In this document: in pieces, positions 17,132-26,699 of the stretch | How positions within the stretch are numbered: position 1 is the stretch's first letter | How the letters are laid out: each line of letters opens with the position of its first letter | DNA from: Acinetobacter lanii | Lineage (GTDB): Bacteria > Pseudomonadota > Gammaproteobacteria > Pseudomonadales > Moraxellaceae | DNA: 64,000 bases | NCBI RefSeq assembly: GCF_011578285.1 | Contig: NZ_CP049916.1 | Span: 2,232,001 to 2,296,000 of the forward strand | Direction: 5' to 3' | Notes under the pieces: model-generated | What the model was told of the DNA's origin: nothing | The model's input: only the letters and a program-made list of their open reading frames with translations | Databases searched by the model: none | Translations under genes and position numbers: made by a program

Positions 17132-19969
17132 TTATGGTTTAACCACCACCATCACTTGAATCGCTTCAGGGGTTACTGATAAACCATCGAGCAAACCTAA
17201 ACCTTCTTTTTGCAGTTTTTGTAGACGTGCGATTTCATCTTCACGAATACTTGGATTGAACTGTTTCAAATAAGTTAAACGGTCAATCTCGTATTGCCAT
17301 TTGCTGCCATAGATCTCTTTGGCTTGTTGGGTGAGTTCTGGCAACGCACCTTTGGCAATATCCAAAGCTTGTGCATAACGCTGTTCAACCACATCACGAC
17401 GTGCTTTGACCACTTGACGGCAACTGTTGCCATCTAAATGATGTAAATACGGTTTTAAAATTTCAGGTGCAATTTTTTGTGATAGGTCCTGACCTTTTTC
17501 ACTCAATAACACACGAATCAATTGTGTTGGTAAGCTTGCAGGTAAGTTCAGTGCTTTTGGTGCGACCACACCCACCTTGAACCACACTTCAACCAACACC
17601 GAACCTTGTGGAAGTGCCGCTGATTTCAATACCGCTACATTGGTCGAACCAAAAGATTGGGTATTAATCATCTCCATTACGCTTTCTGTGAATGGATGCT
17701 CAAGGGTAATGTACTGTGCATCTTCACGGATTTGTGCTTGGTCACGATAGAAGGTTACGGTCATGCCGTCCTCATCGAGCAACAAGCCTTGAACTTGCAT
17801 TTGATCGGTCGGTTTAATGATCACGGTACCATTGCTTTGTTCATCAAAATCAATGTTGGTCGACGCCATAAAACGCTTCATGAACATTGGCAATAAAGTA
17901 TTGTCATCATAATCTTCAAGTGCAGTCACAATCTCTTGTGCCACCATCGGACGACATGAATTGTATTCTAACAAACGGTCACGACCGGCTTGTAACTCAT
18001 TTTCCAGCGCTTGACGTTGTACATTCACCGCTTCAAGCAATTCTTCAAAGGCTTGACCTTTATCTGACAACAAGCATTCTTTCAAATCAAGAATAAAGTT
18101 TTCTTGAAGGGTTTGCGCCGTCGGTGAAATATTGCTGAAAATATTCAGTGCTTCGTTGTACCAACGGAACATACGCTCTTGCGCAGTACCCAATAAATAC
18201 GGCACATGAATTTGAATACGGTTTTCTTGACCAATACGGTCTAAACGACCAATACGTTGTTCAAGCACGTCTGGGTTTGCAGGTAAGTCAAACAAGATTA
18301 AGTCAGAGGCAAACTGGAAGTTACGCCCTTCTGAACCAATTTCAGAACACAGTAAAATTTGTGCGCCATACGAATCTTCAGCAAAATATGCCGCCGCTTG
18401 GTCACGTTCAAGCAGACTCATGCCTTCATGGAACATCGCAGTACGAATCCCTGCATGGATACGTAGTGCATTTTCAAGAGCTTCAACTACAGGACCACTA
18501 CGTGCAATCAATAACACTTTTTTGTGTTTCAATTGGGTACGAAGCATTTCCATAATCCACGACACACGTGGATCAGACTCCATCCAAGCACCGTCAAGTT
18601 GTGCTTCTTCAGGCCACATTTGTTCACGTAATTTACCGTCTTTAGACCAGCCTTCAGGCGCAGGTAAAGGTGCAGGTTGACAATCCCGACCCGGGAAGCC
18701 TTGAATTGCTTCACGGGTATTACGGAATAACACACGACCTGTACCATGACGGTCTAACAATTCGTGAATCGCACGGAAACGTTGTTCAGGTTCATCTTCA
18801 ATTTTATGACCTAATAACAGTTCAATCGCTTCAAAATGCGCTGCCTCTAAAGGCATATCTGACATTAAGACTTCTGCAATTTGCGCAGTATGGTGATATT
18901 TTTCTTCTTCATCTAAGAAGCGATCAAGCGAACTGAAACGTTGTGGATCAAGCAAGCGTAAACGTGCAAAGTGACTTTCTACACCCAACTGTTCAGGGGT
19001 TGCAGTAAGGAGTAAAACACCCGGGGTTTTTTCAGCAAGCTCTTCCACGAGGTCATAACGGTCATTGCCACCATCTTCTTCAGACCACATTAAATGATGC
19101 GCTTCATCGACCACAAGGAGGTCGAAACCTGCCTCAATCGCCTGCTCACGCAAATCGTCATGGTCAATCATCAAATCGACAGAGGCAATGATGCATTGTT
19201 CAGTTAAGAATGGATTGAGTTCAGGATCATGTTCTTTGATCGACGCTGTACGGGTCAAATCGAACAATGAGAATTGCAGATTGAAACGACGACGCATTTC
19301 AATCATCCACTGATATTGCAGTGAATCAGGCACCAAAATCAGGATACGTTCAGAGCGACCTGTTTTGAGTTGTTGATGAATAATCAAACCCGCTTCAATG
19401 GTTTTACCTAAACCGACTTCATCGGCCAGTAAAACACGCGGAGCGAAACGCTTACCCACTTCATGTGCGATATAGAGCTGATGCGGAATCAAGCCGACAC
19501 GTGCACCCACCATGCCACGGAGCGGACTGTTTTGCATATTGGCTTGCATTTGAAGCGCTTCAATACGTAAGTCATACCATTCTTTATAATCTACTTGGCT
19601 AGCAAGCAAACGATCTAATGGCTTAGATAGTTGAATGGTTGCGCCTAAACGGGTTTCATTCAATGCTTTACGTTCTTCAGTCCCGTCTTCAAGCGTACGA
19701 ATCACGTTATAACGAATGACACCATTACGTTCTTCAAAAGACTCAACCGTCCAAGTGATGCCTTCTTGGTCTTGAAGTTCATCTTTAACATTGAACACAA
19801 TGCGAGATAAAGGGGCATTGTTACGTGCATAGACACGAGTTTCATCACTTTTTGGGAATAAAATACTGAGTGATCGTTCATCGACATCAATCAATACACC
19901 TAACCCAAGTTCCGTTTCTGTGTCTGATAGCCAACGCTGACCAATAGCAAATTGCTGCAATTTTTCCAC
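17132..19969 (-). CDS. rapA: RNA polymerase-associated Swi2/Snf2 ATPase RapA
   Basis: A 945-residue protein that binds RNA polymerase and reactivates stalled or backtracked complexes using ATP. Seen: N-terminal Tudor-like region (residues 1-110), Walker A motif DEVGLGKT (183-190), Walker B box DEAH (288-291), and the second helicase lobe with SEIGSEGRNFQFA and QRIGRLDRIGQ near 590. A long C-terminal RapA-specific region follows. The length is close to E. coli RapA (968). It is a single gene with a shared terminator downstream and an AT-rich leader of about 235 bases upstream. Confidence 0.97.
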   Translation of the reverse strand: MEKLQQFAIGQRWLSDTETELGLGVLIDVDERSLSILFPKSDETRVYARNNAPLSRIVFNVKDELQDQEGITWTVESFEERNGVIRYNVIRTLEDGTEERKALNETRLGATIQLSKPLDRLLASQVDYKEWYDLRIEALQMQANMQNSPLRGMVGARVGLIPHQLYIAHEVGKRFAPRVLLADEVGLGKTIEAGLIIHQQLKTGRSERILILVPDSLQYQWMIEMRRRFNLQFSLFDLTRTASIKEHDPELNPFLTEQCIIASVDLMIDHDDLREQAIEAGFDLLVVDEAHHLMWSEEDGGNDRYDLVEELAEKTPGVLLLTATPEQLGVESHFARLRLLDPQRFSSLDRFLDEEEKYHHTAQIAEVLMSDMPLEAAHFEAIELLLGHKIEDEPEQRFRAIHELLDRHGTGRVLFRNTREAIQGFPGRDCQPAPLPAPEGWSKDGKLREQMWPEEAQLDGAWMESDPRVSWIMEMLRTQLKHKKVLLIARSGPVVEALENALRIHAGIRTAMFHEGMSLLERDQAAAYFAEDSYGAQILLCSEIGSEGRNFQFASDLILFDLPANPDVLEQRIGRLDRIGQENRIQIHVPYLLGTAQERMFRWYNEALNIFSNISPTAQTLQENFILDLKECLLSDKGQAFEELLEAVNVQRQALENELQAGRDRLLEYNSCRPMVAQEIVTALEDYDDNTLLPMFMKRFMASTNIDFDEQSNGTVIIKPTDQMQVQGLLLDEDGMTVTFYRDQAQIREDAQYITLEHPFTESVMEMINTQSFGSTNVAVLKSAALPQGSVLVEVWFKVGVVAPKALNLPASLPTQLIRVLLSEKGQDLSQKIAPEILKPYLHHLDGNSCRQVVKARRDVVEQRYAQALDIAKGALPELTQQAKEIYGSKWQYEIDRLTYLKQFNPSIREDEIARLQKLQKEGLGLLDGLSVTPEAIQVMVVVKP

Positions 19970-20204
19970 CTTATCTCAAGTTAGGACTGAAAAACCAATG
20001 CTCAATTAGGAGATTATTTGAACAAAGTTTAACGTCTTTAAGCAATATATTTTGACATAAAGCCCACTAAAAAGTGAGCATATTTTAGCAATGATGACGA
20101 ATTTACTGTTCCAGGCTAGATTTGATCCCGAACATAATTTCAGGAGATTCAGAATGCAGCATGATCAAGTGATTCATCAGGTTTAAATCTTAAAAAAAAT
20201 CGGA

Positions 20205-20849
20205 TTAAAAAGGCACAGCACAATAAAAATCCATGCGCTCATCCGTGATCGGATGTTTAAAGCTTAAACGTTCAGCATGGAGGCATAAACGTGGCATTAA
20301 GGCCTGCTGTTCAGGTGTTGCATAGAGCGTATCACCGACAATTGGATGACCTAAATATTGCATATGAACACGCAGTTGATGGGCACGACCGGTAATTGGC
20401 GTCAGTTCGACACGCGTCACGGTATGACCTTGAATATTAAAATGCTCAGTTGCCTTCCAATGCGTAAGTGCCGCTTTGTTGTGGTTGGCATCGACGATAT
20501 GTAAAGGTGGACGCGATGGATCATAGATCACCGGAATATCCACAGTTCCCTCCCCCTCTAAATGCCCGGCAAGCAACGCTTGATAGGTTTTTGAGGTTTC
20601 ACGTTCTTGGAACTGTCTAGAAATGGATTTTTGACCCGCTTTAGATAAGCCAAACACCAAAATACCGGACGTATCCCGATCTAAACGGTGAATGAGTAAA
20701 GTACGGCGTTCTTCTTTAAGGAGACGATTGATGGCACAATCTTGAAGATCTTCAGTTTTGCCGGGCACAGAAAGGAGTCCTGCTGGCTTATGGATCACCA
20801 TAAAATCTTTGTCACGATAAAGCAGGTGTTCTTTTAGAAAATTACTCAA
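20205..20849 (-). CDS. rluA: RluA-family pseudouridine synthase
   Basis: A 214-residue enzyme that isomerises uridine to pseudouridine in RNA. The catalytic motif is LIHRLDRDTSGILVF near residue 55 (Asp of HRLDRDTSG). Further family motifs are KTYQALL, ITGRAHQLRVHMQYLGHPIVGD and RLCLHAERLSF. Length, lack of an S4 domain and the C-terminal AVPF agree with RluA, which modifies 23S rRNA U746 and tRNA U32, rather than the longer RluC/RluD. It is monocistronic. Confidence 0.9.
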   Translation of the reverse strand: MSNFLKEHLLYRDKDFMVIHKPAGLLSVPGKTEDLQDCAINRLLKEERRTLLIHRLDRDTSGILVFGLSKAGQKSISRQFQERETSKTYQALLAGHLEGEGTVDIPVIYDPSRPPLHIVDANHNKAALTHWKATEHFNIQGHTVTRVELTPITGRAHQLRVHMQYLGHPIVGDTLYATPEQQALMPRLCLHAERLSFKHPITDERMDFYCAVPF

Positions 20850-21059
20850 AGTTCAATTCCTAGCAGATCGTGAAAATAAGGCGGCAATGATAGAAAGCTT
20901 AGCGCTAAAATACAATCAACTATTACAGATTGAACGATGTTTTTTTCGATATTGTGTCAAAAAAAAATCAATTAAGTGAAATTGTGCGGATTTAAGTATG
21001 TTGAATGTGAGTACAACAAATGCTTCAGAATTAAACATTCAATACGATGATACAGAGAA

Positions 21060-21776
21060 TCAACTTGGCGATTTTAACAGCGTCATCAGCTTTTCTAATG
21101 TACAACTCGACAAAAAGTCTTCGTAGCTAATATGCGCACCATTAGCACGCCATAAACCAATCAGGCTGACCATCGCGATTGAATCGAGTCCATAACTACG
21201 TAAATCTTTCGATGGATCAATTTCAAGCGGTTCTAAATCGAGCTGTTCAGTGATGGCTAATAAAATGCCTTTGTCCGAAAGGACATATTCTGATGGCGCA
21301 CTCAAAGACCACATTCGATTCACCGTTGTACTATTGGCATGGTGAATCCCTTGTTCAGCTAAACTATTGATCCATTGCAGATGCTGTGATTTATTTTCAA
21401 GCAAAATCGCATCATCGATGATACAGATTTGTGTCGTAATTCCTGCAATATGTTGAATCAGCTGTTTTGCCATGGGGTCAATCCAACCGGTAAACATCAG
21501 TTGTCGTTGTTCAGACACCGCCTCACCCAACTGCATCATGCTGTGCATGACATTGTTCGGATTTACATCAAGCACTGTAATATCCAATGTTTTGGCTTTT
21601 TTCAGCACTGCGCTTAAATGAGTGCTGAGATCACAATCTTGAGCATGTAAATCAACCTTCATCCGCTCTGATAGCGTATTCAAGCCCAGCATAATCAAAA
21701 CACTATTGCTCGAATCTATGCGCCATTTGGCTTGGCTCGGTGCAAACTCAATTTTATGCGGCATAGCGTAGAACAT
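21060..21776 (-). CDS. Isochorismatase-like domain fused to aryl carrier protein, apparently catalytically dead
   Basis: A 238-residue protein. The last 75 residues are a phosphopantetheine carrier domain with the attachment serine in YGLDSIAMVSL near 202, closely resembling the aryl carrier domain of EntB. Residues 1-150 align by eye with the isochorismatase domain of EntB (AKWRIDSSNSVLIML against the family pattern of a tryptophan, then a hydrophobic strand, then HDMQ). The catalytic aspartate is replaced here by MLGLN, and the region equivalent to GVYAHIGC reads GITTQICIIDD. No NRPS or 2,3-dihydroxybenzoate gene is nearby. It may be a free-standing carrier. The start ATG is uncertain between 21776 and 21764. 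It lies 30 bases after the GlcG-like gene on the same strand. Confidence 0.7.
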   Translation of the reverse strand: MFYAMPHKIEFAPSQAKWRIDSSNSVLIMLGLNTLSERMKVDLHAQDCDLSTHLSAVLKKAKTLDITVLDVNPNNVMHSMMQLGEAVSEQRQLMFTGWIDPMAKQLIQHIAGITTQICIIDDAILLENKSQHLQWINSLAEQGIHHANSTTVNRMWSLSAPSEYVLSDKGILLAITEQLDLEPLEIDPSKDLRSYGLDSIAMVSLIGLWRANGAHISYEDFLSSCTLEKLMTLLKSPS

Positions 21777-21806
21777 ACTCTTTAAATTCCAATTCTAAGC
21801 AAAGTT

Positions 21807-22223
21807 TTAATCGGCCAATGCCAAGAAGACTTGAATAGCATGTTGTGCAATTTCAGCATCTTGATGCGATTTCACCCCAGAAACACCCACAGCACCGACC
21901 AATTGAGCTTGGTAAATAATCGGCTCAGCCCCTTCGAGCATGCCTGAAAATGAATTCACGGTTAGAAAACCCAATTGACCATCTTTAATCAGTTCTTCAA
22001 ACACTTGTGTTGGACGACGACTCATGGCTGAACAACGAGCTTTCTCTATACTGAGGTTGGCCGTCATTGGAGATGCACCATCCATACGTTTCATCGCCAA
22101 CAACGTGCCAGATTCGTCTACGACTGCAATGCTGACATTGAATTTTTGGTCTATCGCATATTGATGCGCGCGTGTTAATAAAAATTCAGCATCTTCCAAG
22201 GTTAAGTAATGTTTGGTTTTCAT
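21807..22223 (-). CDS. GlcG/HbpS-family (DUF336) protein
   Basis: A 138-residue compact alpha/beta protein of the GlcG/HbpS/PduO-C family. Seen: LTLEDAEFLLTRAHQYA at the N-terminus, VSIAVVDESGTLLAMKRMDGAS near 30-50, SIEKARCSAMSRRPT, and the C-terminal VGAVGVSGVKSHQDAEIAQHA. Members bind haem or cobalamin or have no assigned function. It lies just upstream of the carrier-protein gene on the same strand, and hemL is further upstream with a hairpin in between. Confidence 0.85.
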   Translation of the reverse strand: MKTKHYLTLEDAEFLLTRAHQYAIDQKFNVSIAVVDESGTLLAMKRMDGASPMTANLSIEKARCSAMSRRPTQVFEELIKDGQLGFLTVNSFSGMLEGAEPIIYQAQLVGAVGVSGVKSHQDAEIAQHAIQVFLALAD

Positions 22224-22298
22224 GTCGATTCATTTATCCCTGAATTTTATACTTACACAATTTACGGTCACTATTCTTACAATACAATTCAACAGCAC

Positions 22299-22328
22299 AA
22301 AGCCCACAGCACGCATGTTGTGGGCTTT
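22299..22328 (-). terminator. Probable terminator after hemL
   Basis: AAAGCCCACA / TGTGGGCTTT, 10-bp stem with a 10-base loop. The T-run is short on the minus strand, so strength is uncertain. Confidence 0.6.
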
Positions 22329-22353
22329 GGTTTATTGATTTTTACCACATTTT

Positions 22354-23652
22354 TTATTGAAGTGTAGCAAAAACTTCTTTAGCTGCTTGAATTGTGTACG
22401 CAATATCTTCATCCGAATGTGCACTTGAGAAAAATCCTGCTTCAAATGCTGATGGTGCAAGATTGACACCACGCTCAAGCATGCCGTGGAAGAACACACG
22501 GAATTTTTCGACATCACATTTCAAAATTGAATCAAAACTACTGATTTCTTTTTGATCGGTGAAATATATACCAAACATTCCGCCCACTTGTTCAGTATGG
22601 AAAGGCACGCCTGCTTCATCTGCTGCAGCCTGTAGACCTGCAAGCAATGTTGCAAGTTTAGCAGTTAAGTTTTCATAGAAACCTGTCGCACGTAAATGCT
22701 TAAACATTTCAATGCCGGCACGCATTGCCAAAGGATTACCTGACAATGTCCCTGCTTGGTACACTTTACCTAGTGGTGCGATACATTCCATCACTTCACG
22801 CTTACCACCAAAAGCCCCCACAGGAAGCCCTGCACCTATGATTTTACCCAAAGTGGTTAAGTCCGGGGTCACGCCATAATGCGCCTGTGCACCACCTAAA
22901 CCAACACGGAACCCAGTCATCACTTCGTCAATGATAAATACAGCACCATGTTCATCACAGACATCACGAATCGCTTGTAAGAAACCATCAATGGGTTTCA
23001 CCAAGTTCATGTTGCCGGCTACAGGTTCTACAATCACCCCTGCAATTTCATGACCGAACTTTGCAAAGCATTCTTTTAAAGTTTCAATGTCGTTGTATGG
23101 CAGGGTTAAAGTATGTTTAGCAAAATCAGCCGGTACGCCTGCAGATGTCGCTTCCCCCTCACCTTTGGTCAATAAACCTGAACCCGCTTTCACCAGCAAT
23201 GAATCAGAGTGACCGTGGTAACAACCTTCAAATTTTACAATCTTGTCACGCCCCGTATAACCACGCGCCAAACGAATTGCAGTCATGGTCGCTTCTGTGC
23301 CTGAATTGGTCATACGCACCAATTCAATTGACGGCATGATGTCACAAATGATGTCAGCCAATGTGGTTTCATGCACCGTTGGTGCACCAAAACTTAAACC
23401 ATCCACCGCTGCGTCTTGCACCGCTTTAATAATGTCAGGATGGGCATGACCCAAAATCATCGGCCCCCAAGAACCTACATAGTCCACATAACGCTTACCA
23501 TCGACGTCATAAAGATACGCACCTTGCGCTTTTTCAATAAACACAGGCGTTCCACCGACACCATTGAAAGCACGTACCGGTGAATTTACCCCACCTGGAA
23601 TATGTTTACTGGCTTGCTTAAAAAGTTGTTCTTGCTTTGCAGATAAGCTCAT
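22354..23652 (-). CDS. hemL: Glutamate-1-semialdehyde 2,1-aminomutase
   Basis: A 432-residue PLP enzyme of the C5 haem pathway, converting glutamate-1-semialdehyde to 5-aminolevulinate. Seen: the N-terminal [32 protein letters not shown], the [13 protein letters not shown] aspartate motif and the PLP lysine in [18 protein letters not shown]. The open frame begins at a TTG at 23670, but ATG 23652 gives [10 protein letters not shown] and the family's normal length. thiE ends 39 bases upstream on the same strand, so they are probably co-transcribed. Confidence 0.97.
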   Translation of the reverse strand: MSLSAKQEQLFKQASKHIPGGVNSPVRAFNGVGGTPVFIEKAQGAYLYDVDGKRYVDYVGSWGPMILGHAHPDIIKAVQDAAVDGLSFGAPTVHETTLADIICDIMPSIELVRMTNSGTEATMTAIRLARGYTGRDKIVKFEGCYHGHSDSLLVKAGSGLLTKGEGEATSAGVPADFAKHTLTLPYNDIETLKECFAKFGHEIAGVIVEPVAGNMNLVKPIDGFLQAIRDVCDEHGAVFIIDEVMTGFRVGLGGAQAHYGVTPDLTTLGKIIGAGLPVGAFGGKREVMECIAPLGKVYQAGTLSGNPLAMRAGIEMFKHLRATGFYENLTAKLATLLAGLQAAADEAGVPFHTEQVGGMFGIYFTDQKEISSFDSILKCDVEKFRVFFHGMLERGVNLAPSAFEAGFFSSAHSDEDIAYTIQAAKEVFATLQ

Positions 23653-23691
23653 GGCGATTCTCGACTTCAAAATTAAATTTATAAAAAAATA

Positions 23692-24312
23692 CTAAGCGTG
23701 TTGATCAAAAAGCTCAGACCAATCATAAACACGCTGCCCCACCGCTGACATTGAACGTCCTAGAACATCACTGATCACCGCACACAGATCCGCTCCCGCA
23801 GCAATCACTTCAGCACCATTTTCAACGGTTAAGCCACCAATCGCGCAGATCGGCACATTGAGTTTTTGTTTCGCCAGTTTTAAGGTGTCTAAGCCAATGT
23901 TTCCAGCTTCAGGTTTCGTGTCCGTGGCATAAATTGCGCCAAACGCAACATAATTTGCGCCATCGGCAATCGCTTGTTCAGCAAGTTCTAAAGAGTTATT
24001 GCAACTACGACCAATCAAAACATTTTTTGGCAAGCGTTCAACTGCCTCTTGGATGGAGCCATCATCTTGACCCAAATGTACGCCCACGCCGTATTGAACA
24101 GCAGTTTCAAGATCATCATTGATTACAAACGGTACGTTATATTGCTTACATAAAGACTTCATATATTCAATTTCGTAAGCTTGATCTGCTTTTGCTACTT
24201 TTTTACGACGATACTGCAATACAGCCACTTCATAGGTCGCCATTGCGCCTTCTAATTTCGCCAATAGCAATTCAATCGGATCATCGTTGGTAATTAAATA
24301 TAAACCGCGCAT
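23692..24312 (-). CDS. thiE: Thiamine-phosphate synthase
   Basis: A roughly 206-residue TIM-barrel enzyme that joins HMP-pyrophosphate and thiazole phosphate. Seen: RGLYLIT at the N-terminus, LQYRRK (pyrophosphate binding) near 40, FVINDD near 70, GVHLGQDD near 85, GRSCNN, YVAFGAIYATDTKP near 130, and CAIGGLT near 155. The frame extends to a TTG at 24333, but ATG 24312 (MRGLYLITNDDP) is the family start. It precedes hemL on the same strand. Confidence 0.95.
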   Translation of the reverse strand: MRGLYLITNDDPIELLLAKLEGAMATYEVAVLQYRRKKVAKADQAYEIEYMKSLCKQYNVPFVINDDLETAVQYGVGVHLGQDDGSIQEAVERLPKNVLIGRSCNNSLELAEQAIADGANYVAFGAIYATDTKPEAGNIGLDTLKLAKQKLNVPICAIGGLTVENGAEVIAAGADLCAVISDVLGRSMSAVGQRVYDWSELFDQHA

Positions 24313-24400
24313 AAGTGCAACACTCAAAGCCAATACAAAATATAAGGCTCATTATAAGCCATGCATCACATTATGGCATTTGTATAATTCAATAAAATCA

Positions 24401-24430
24401 AAAAGCCCAGTAGATCTCTGAGCTTTTATT
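24401..24430 (-). terminator. Rho-independent terminator
   Basis: AAAAGCCCAG / CTGAGCTTTT stem with one mismatch. It lies downstream of the Mpo1-like gene and before the thiE promoter. Confidence 0.7.
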
Positions 24431-24473
24431 TGATGTATCAAATCTTTTCAAATGCTTTTTAAAATCATGTTTT

Positions 24474-24857
24474 CTAACTTTCAATTTTATCCAAAGCACG
24501 ATCTTTTAAACTTAAATTGCCACGCAGAATATCGGACAACATTCGCCAATCTGAAATGAAGCTGTATAAGGGTTGTTTAAAACTGGCGGGTTTGTTTTTT
24601 TCAAAGACAAAGTGCCCCACCCATGCACAGGCATATCCTGAGACTAATCCATACGCTACATATTTGAGTTTGCGTTGACGAATAGCCTTACTAAAAAAGT
24701 ACAGTCCCACACTACTGCCCACTGCATGTAGACGACGACTGGTGATATGACGGTGTTCAGTTAAATAAAAACGGTAAAATTCTGAATAATTCCGTATCGG
24801 CAGTGAAAATTGGGGTTGTTCAATGAGTTCACCTTTAGGTTCAACTTGTGCATTCAT
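24474..24857 (-). CDS. Mpo1-like (DUF962) membrane protein
   Basis: A 127-residue small membrane protein. It shows the DUF962 pattern: FYRFYLTEHRHITSRRLHAVG (two conserved histidines) near 27-47, two hydrophobic segments, and WVGHFVFEKNKPASFKQP near 80. The yeast member Mpo1 is an Fe(II)-dependent alpha-oxygenase of 2-hydroxy fatty acids; whether this bacterial protein does the same is inference. It is monocistronic with its own terminator. Confidence 0.85.
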   Translation of the reverse strand: MNAQVEPKGELIEQPQFSLPIRNYSEFYRFYLTEHRHITSRRLHAVGSSVGLYFFSKAIRQRKLKYVAYGLVSGYACAWVGHFVFEKNKPASFKQPLYSFISDWRMLSDILRGNLSLKDRALDKIES

Positions 24858-25092
24858 TTTATTCTTTCCGATCCTTTTTTAACCACCATAATGTAAATTA
24901 CTAGAGATGAAAAGAACATTAAGATAAAGCTGAAAACTTCAGCATTTGGCACTGAATTTAATCTCCTCTTCTCATCTTTGTGGGTGATTAATCAGTTACA
25001 ATCCGCATTTGAACATTGTGTCTAATGCTTTAGACACGCATCTATTGATTTCATTTTGTTTTTATATAAAAAGACTGTTTTAGGAAGTTGCA

Positions 25093-26553
25093 ATGATTGA
25101 AGTTGAATTAAAGTTTCAGATTCCAGAAGCGCGTCGCAATGCTTTACTTAAAGCAGTCGACCCGAAAAAATCTGAAGTGATTCAATTACAAGCCAAGTAT
25201 TTCGATACACCTGAGCGTTTATTGTCACATCACGGCGTGGCGCTACGTCAAAGACTTGAAGGCACACGTTGGATTCAAACCCTAAAAGCAGCAGGACAAA
25301 GCCATTTACATCGTTTTGAAAGCAATATTGATTTGGGTGAACTTGAGCATGCACCTGAACTGGATTTATCGGTATACGATGATCATGCTGAAGCTAAAGC
25401 CATTCTGGACAATGCCCTAGGCGCTCATAAAGATCAGCTTCAATTACAGTTTGAAACTGATATTCAACGGACGTTACGGGTGAACACTTATGAAGACAGC
25501 GAGATTGAAGTGGCTGTTGATCAGGGTGAAGTCCGTACCTTGGATAAAAAACAAGAGATTCATGAAGTTGAATTTGAACTGAAATCAGGCTCGATCGAGT
25601 CATTGTTGGCCTTTAGTTTTGAATGGGTCAAAAAATATCAACTATGGCTCGATGTGCGTAGCAAAGCAGAATTTGGCAACCTCTTGGTCTTAGATTTGGC
25701 GGTTAGTCCTGCCAAAACTGAAAAAGAATTCATCTTTGCGAAAAAAGAAACGGCTGAAAAAAGCATTCGTGCCTTGATTGCCAATCAAATGGATCATCTT
25801 CTACCGAATATCGCTGCCATATCTGCTCAGGTGGCTGAAGATGAGCATATTGAACAAGCCTATCAAGCCCTAAATCATTTATATCTGACGTTATCGATTT
25901 TAAAAGATTGGACGTCTAAGGGCGTGGATAAATGGGCACATCAATTGGCGGCTTTCAAAAGTCATTTTGAAAATTTAAAACATGTTCAACACATGCAACA
26001 AACTTTGGGTGCTTTATTACAAAACCCAAAAACAGCCGAAAGTTTGAGTAAAGATGTGCTGTATGCAGAAGAAAAATTAAATAACTTGGTCAAGTCGACG
26101 CAAAATGTACAGCATTATTTAGAACTATTGATGTTTAGTTTAGGCACATCCAAGCGCGTTCAAACAAATGATTTGAAATGGTATGCACAGACCACCTTGC
26201 AGAATCAATATCGCCTACTTCAAGACGCTCTAAATCAAGCTGATCTTGCCGATTTAGATACTTTAGATGAATTGGCCCTACGTCTGAATGAATTGAAATT
26301 TAGCTTCCCGCTCCTCACTTCAATTTTTGATGTAAAAAATCTGCAAAAGTACGGTAAATCTTTAAATGATGCGCAACATGCTGCAGAGCAATATCAAATT
26401 CTTGCATCGTCATCCTCTTATTTGCAACAAACCGATTTAGAAGCCAGTGACTGGTTTGCATTGGGTTGGCTGACCGCTAAACAAGAGGTCTATGCCGAGA
26501 AACTGTTAGAAGCAACCGAACAGTTCTTGGTCAGTCGCAAATTTTTAAAATAA
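25093..26553 (+). CDS. CYTH-CHAD inorganic triphosphatase
   Basis: A 486-residue protein. Residues 1-200 form a CYTH (triphosphate tunnel) domain, beginning with the EVELKF metal-binding motif (IEVELKFQIP) and containing YFDTPERLL and VALRQR. Residues of about 215-480 form a CHAD helical domain, rich in charged helices and histidine, which typically binds polyphosphate. E. coli YgiF has the same two domains and hydrolyses tripolyphosphate. The CHAD part is divergent. The start has TAGGAAG eight bases upstream. A terminator follows. Confidence 0.85.
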   Translation: MIEVELKFQIPEARRNALLKAVDPKKSEVIQLQAKYFDTPERLLSHHGVALRQRLEGTRWIQTLKAAGQSHLHRFESNIDLGELEHAPELDLSVYDDHAEAKAILDNALGAHKDQLQLQFETDIQRTLRVNTYEDSEIEVAVDQGEVRTLDKKQEIHEVEFELKSGSIESLLAFSFEWVKKYQLWLDVRSKAEFGNLLVLDLAVSPAKTEKEFIFAKKETAEKSIRALIANQMDHLLPNIAAISAQVAEDEHIEQAYQALNHLYLTLSILKDWTSKGVDKWAHQLAAFKSHFENLKHVQHMQQTLGALLQNPKTAESLSKDVLYAEEKLNNLVKSTQNVQHYLELLMFSLGTSKRVQTNDLKWYAQTTLQNQYRLLQDALNQADLADLDTLDELALRLNELKFSFPLLTSIFDVKNLQKYGKSLNDAQHAAEQYQILASSSSYLQQTDLEASDWFALGWLTAKQEVYAEKLLEATEQFLVSRKFLK

Positions 26554-26616
26554 CATTAAGGGCTTAAATACAAACGTGTTGTGTGTTTAAAAAAGATGCG
26601 CATTGAAGTGTTGTTC

Positions 26617-26646
26617 GAGGAAGAGAAAGCGATATCTCTTCCTTTT
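26617..26646 (+). terminator. Rho-independent terminator
   Basis: GGAAGAGA-AAGCGATA-TCTCTTCC followed by six Ts, after the CYTH/CHAD gene. Confidence 0.9.
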
Positions 26647-26699
26647 TTATGGATACAAATGCGATCCATTGAATCATGCTGGATCAATGATTTCTTGGC

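Noticed and set aside
20154..20190. Nine-codon ORF after AGGAG upstream of rapA
   Set aside because: Too short to support; the ribosome-like site may be chance.
20998..21126. 42-codon plus-strand ORF (MLNVSTTNASE...)
   Set aside because: No ribosome site, and half of it is antisense to the carrier-protein gene.
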